A DNA stretch of 64,000 nt, taken from positions 1-64,000 of the forward strand of contig CAWBPN010000018.1 of assembly GCA_963790715.1 (NCBI GenBank), read 5' to 3'. The position numbers and the translations under genes were made by a program. Shown here in pieces: positions 61,238-64,000 of the stretch (within the stretch, counting starts at the first letter, position 1; each line of letters begins with the position of its first letter). Origin of the DNA: DCFW01 sp963790715. Lineage in GTDB: Bacteria; Bacteroidota; Bacteroidia; Bacteroidales; Bacteroidaceae. A model generated the notes under the pieces. It saw only the letters and a list, made by a program, of their open reading frames with translations, ran no database searches and was not told the origin of the DNA.

Positions 61238-62293
61238 CTAGTTAGTGTCAATTACCAACAAAGAACGGTATTCTTCACCGGTTATCCCCTTTTCCCACAG
61301 ATATTTTTGAGGATACAACAGTTCCAGCCTTTTATGAACTTGCTCCAGCCCTATACCATGTCCGCTTTTATCCTGATGGCTTTTGGGGTAATTGCTGTTC
61401 TTAATTTCACAAACTATTTTGCCTGTGCCATCTTCAAATAGCGAGATATTGATAAAACATGATTTTGAAGGAGCAACGCCATGCTTAAATGCATTCTCAA
61501 TCAATGATATATATATCAACGGAGCTATTTCGGTTGTTGATTCGGTCGATACATTAATGTTCGTTTGTACCGAAATATCTTTAGTAAGGCGAATGCGCAT
61601 CAAGGCAATATAGTTTTTTATAAATTCCGCTTCTTTGATAAGTGGAACGAAATCCGCTTGATTATCGTAAAGTACGTATCTTAGCATCTTACTCAGGTTC
61701 TGAACTGATTTTTGTGCTTTATTGCTGTCAAACGAAATCAGAGCATAGATGTTATTTAAAGTATTGAGTAAGAAATGCGGATTTAATTGATTCTTTAAGT
61801 TCTTCAGTTCTGCTTCCGCTTTGCTTTTTTCTGCCTTTTGCCTCGCTACTTCAGCCACTTTCCATCTGTTGTTCAAGCGAATGGTGGCACCTAATCCGGC
61901 GGCAAGTGCAAGCGTCAGTAAATCCCTGCTGAAGAATATCCATATAGGTGGCATTTCACGTTGTTCGGATGCCGTAGGTTTAGGACGAAACGGAGGACTT
62001 GCCGCATTGGTGTTTTGCAGAAAGTGTAATCCTACTGCAAAGACTATACAAAAGAGAAGGTTCGTTGCGAGGTAACGATATGTCTTTTGTTTAAACAGAA
62101 CTTTTGGCACAAGCCAAAGATAATTTATATAGAACATTGCCATCCATGTCAATGGCACTAACATTGACGAAATATAAATTCGCCAATAGATAGTTCTTGA
62201 GTTTTGTGTGTTGATGAAAAAGAACGGGAATCCCAATAATATTATCCACATCATAAGATGCACAATAATTTCAGGAAATTTATTTGTCTTCAT
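61238..62293 (-). CDS. LytS-like sensor histidine kinase
   Basis: 351 residues. Four N-terminal membrane spans (IVHLMMWIILLGFPFFFI, IYISSMLVPLTWMAMFYI, YLATNLLFCIVFAVGLHFL, DLLTLALAAGLGATI), a short coiled coil, and the His_kinase domain with LKNQLNPHFLLNTLNN (phospho-acceptor His near 173). The ATPase end is a short HATPase (SLIENAFKHGVA, then SGHGIGLEQVHKRLE). There is no large sensor domain, so the signal is probably sensed in the membrane. It lies 26 bp after the ABC permease, forming an exporter plus two-component unit. Confidence 0.9.
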   Translation of the reverse strand: MKTNKFPEIIVHLMMWIILLGFPFFFINTQNSRTIYWRIYISSMLVPLTWMAMFYINYLWLVPKVLFKQKTYRYLATNLLFCIVFAVGLHFLQNTNAASPPFRPKPTASEQREMPPIWIFFSRDLLTLALAAGLGATIRLNNRWKVAEVARQKAEKSKAEAELKNLKNQLNPHFLLNTLNNIYALISFDSNKAQKSVQNLSKMLRYVLYDNQADFVPLIKEAEFIKNYIALMRIRLTKDISVQTNINVSTESTTEIAPLIYISLIENAFKHGVAPSKSCFINISLFEDGTGKIVCEIKNSNYPKSHQDKSGHGIGLEQVHKRLELLYPQKYLWEKGITGEEYRSLLVIDTN

Positions 62294-62319
62294 TACTTTA
62301 ATATTATTATGCAGTAAAC

Positions 62320-63540
62320 TTATTCATAACGAAGTGCATCGATAGGGTCTAAGTGGGCAGCCTTTTTTGCAGGATACCAACCAAAGAACACACCGGTTAT
62401 CGTACAAACTCCAAAGCTGAGGAATACGCTCCACGGTTGTATAAATACAGGCCATTTTGCAAATATATTTACCATATATGAACCGCCTATACCTATAATT
62501 ACACCAATAACACCGCCTGCCAAACTGATAAGTATTGCCTCAATTAAAAATTGGCTGAGAATGTCAATTCCTCTGGCTCCGACACTCATACGCAAACCTA
62601 TTTCGCGTGTTCGTTCCGTTACCGACACATACATAATATTCATAATGCCGATACCTCCGACGACTAACGATATACCTGCAACGCATGCCAACAAGATAGT
62701 CATCAAATTAGTGGTACTGCTCATCATTGTGCTCAATTCCTCTTGTGAACGGACATTGAAATCATCATCGGCATTAGCTTTTATGTTATGGTCATGGCGG
62801 AGGAGTGTCGTTATTTCGTCTATTGCCTTATCAGACAGGTTTTCATTAATTGCCGAACAATATATCGAGCTTAAATATGTTTGGGCCAATATACGTTTCA
62901 TCACCGTAGTATATGGTGCCAACACTACTTCATCCTGGTCGTCACCCATACTGTTGTAACCTTTTGACTTTAATACGCCTATAACTTGAAATGGAATTTT
63001 ATTGAAACGTATTATTTTGCCGACTGCCTCTTCTCCATGGGTAAACAGATTCTTTTCTATTGTAGTTCCTATAACACAAACTTTGGCAGTTGCTTTTATG
63101 TCTTGTTTGGTAAATAATTCACCGTCTTCTACTTGGAATTGCCTAATTGTCAGATAATCTTGTGATACGCCTTCTATGCTTGCCTGATAATTATTATTTC
63201 CGTAGATGAATTGTCCAGAGCTGCTTACTTCCGGGCTTACGGCTGCTACGTATCGCGTTTGGTTTACAATATTTTCGTAATCTTTGAGTTTCAATGTCTC
63301 CATGGAACTCTTGTCCATACGCACTCCGCCTTTCATATCCTCGCCCGGATGTATCATAATCATGTTTGAGCCCATTTGAGATATTTGGTTCTGAATGCTC
63401 TTTTTTGAGCCTTGACCGATGGCAAGCATGATAATGACCGAAGCAACGCCGATAATTATTCCCAATGCCGTTAGGAATGAACGCATCTTATTGTTGCCCA
63501 ATGCCCGTAAAGCTATTTTAAATAAATTCGTAAAATTCAT
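62320..63540 (-). CDS. MacB-type ABC transporter permease
   Basis: 406 residues. The N-terminal span and MacB_PCD periplasmic domain (RSFLTALGIIIGVASVIIML, IGQGSKKSIQNQISQMGSNM) precede three C-terminal FtsX spans (LACVAGISLVVGGIGIMNIM, AILISLAGGVIGVIIGIGG, SFGVCTITGVFFGWYPAKKA). This group moves macrolides, peptides or lipoproteins by mechanotransmission rather than direct transport. The ATPase is a separate gene 11 bp upstream. Confidence 0.92.
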   Translation of the reverse strand: MNFTNLFKIALRALGNNKMRSFLTALGIIIGVASVIIMLAIGQGSKKSIQNQISQMGSNMIMIHPGEDMKGGVRMDKSSMETLKLKDYENIVNQTRYVAAVSPEVSSSGQFIYGNNNYQASIEGVSQDYLTIRQFQVEDGELFTKQDIKATAKVCVIGTTIEKNLFTHGEEAVGKIIRFNKIPFQVIGVLKSKGYNSMGDDQDEVVLAPYTTVMKRILAQTYLSSIYCSAINENLSDKAIDEITTLLRHDHNIKANADDDFNVRSQEELSTMMSSTTNLMTILLACVAGISLVVGGIGIMNIMYVSVTERTREIGLRMSVGARGIDILSQFLIEAILISLAGGVIGVIIGIGGSYMVNIFAKWPVFIQPWSVFLSFGVCTITGVFFGWYPAKKAAHLDPIDALRYE

Positions 63541-63551
63541 ATTTTCCTTTA

Positions 63552-64000
63552 TTAATCATCCTCTTTTGGTAGTGATGCCAATGTATCTGCTGCATTCATA
63601 ACATTATTATTTGTAGTATCCTGAATTACATGTCCGTCCCGTAACACAATGTTGCGGCTACTGTATTTTGCAATTTCAGGATTATGGGTGACAAATATAA
63701 TAGTATGTCCATTATGATGAAGATTTTGAAATAATACCAATATTTCAAAAGAAGTACGAGTATCCAAGTTACCTGTCGCTTCATCGGCCAACAGCACCGC
63801 CGGGTCGTTGATTAGTGCGCGTGCAATAGCTACACGTTGCATCTGTCCACCTGACATCTGATTGCTTTTATGTTCCAGTCTGTCACCCAATCCTACAGAG
63901 GTTAAAGCAGCAATAGCTTTTGTTTTACGGTCCTTGGTGCTTACTTGAGCATTATACATCAAAGGTAATTCTACATTATTTATTGCCGTAGTTTTTGCCA
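63552..64000 (-). CDS. MacB/LolD-type ABC transporter ATPase, 5' part cut by window edge
   Basis: The frame remains open to the right edge (reading KTTAINNVELPLMYNAQ at the border, typical of this ATPase family), so the start and Walker A lie outside the window. Visible: signature SGGQMQRVAIARAL, Walker B AVLLADEATGNLD and the switch His in IIFVTHNPEIA. The C-terminal tail is short and there is no fused permease, so it partners the adjacent FtsX-type permease. Confidence 0.92.
   Translation of the reverse strand, partial: AKTTAINNVELPLMYNAQVSTKDRKTKAIAALTSVGLGDRLEHKSNQMSGGQMQRVAIARALINDPAVLLADEATGNLDTRTSFEILVLFQNLHHNGHTIIFVTHNPEIAKYSSRNIVLRDGHVIQDTTNNNVMNAADTLASLPKEDD

Overview
The window is a chromosomal segment of a Bacteroidales-type member of the Bacteroidota. 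Evidence for this: a SusC/SusD outer-membrane pair, TPR-HTH membrane regulators, an S16 ribosomal protein with a long Ala/Glu/Lys tail, LptD and WcaJ homologues of Bacteroidota type, and promoters that fit the Bacteroidota sigma consensus (-33 TTTG, about 19-21 bp, -7 TAnnTTTG) in front of many genes. I cannot name the species.

Region 1 (1-11.2 kb) is accessory DNA. A prophage-like block on the minus strand holds a ClpP-type prohead protease (cut by the window edge), two unknown phage proteins, a TOPRIM primase fused to a P-loop ATPase, a P22-type antirepressor domain protein, a LuxR-HTH protein with a Cys cluster and small ORFs. It faces a divergent XRE repressor across a 24-bp operator. A hicAB toxin-antitoxin pair, an orphan set of IS21-like end repeats, a VirE/VapE-family ATPase and small gene remnants follow.

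Region 2 (11.4-29.6 kb) is a complete type I-B CRISPR-Cas locus: cas6-cas8b-cas7-cas5-cas3-cas4-cas1-cas2, a leader with its own promoter-like box, and one array of 100 copies of a 30-bp repeat with 99 spacers. Repeat 16 is split by a 2.8-kb IS21-family element (istA-istB) with a 7-bp target duplication. One spacer occurs twice with the same 5' end but different lengths, and several spacers contain strong inverted repeats.

Region 3 (29.8-38.6 kb) is a nutrient-uptake locus without glycosidases: a secreted alkaline-phosphatase-superfamily enzyme, SusD, SusC and a secreted protein on the minus strand, with a TPR-HTH membrane regulator and a DUF3244-like secreted protein on the plus strand.

Region 4 (38.8-64 kb) is mostly core genome: EFR1-type ferredoxin, two paralogous small lipoproteins, acyl-CoA ligase, mtaB, a family 2 glycosyltransferase, mgsA, hisS, groES-groEL, an aminopeptidase P, rpsP, an MscS channel, an HD protein, lptD, wcaJ-type transferase, lepA, a DUF4369-like lipoprotein, a LytTR/LytS two-component pair and a MacB-type ABC exporter cut by the right edge. 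Between groEL and the aminopeptidase lies about 1 kb without genes. It contains two families of short repeats and a roughly 590-bp inverted-repeat-bounded, very AT-rich structure. This is the most puzzling non-coding segment in the window.
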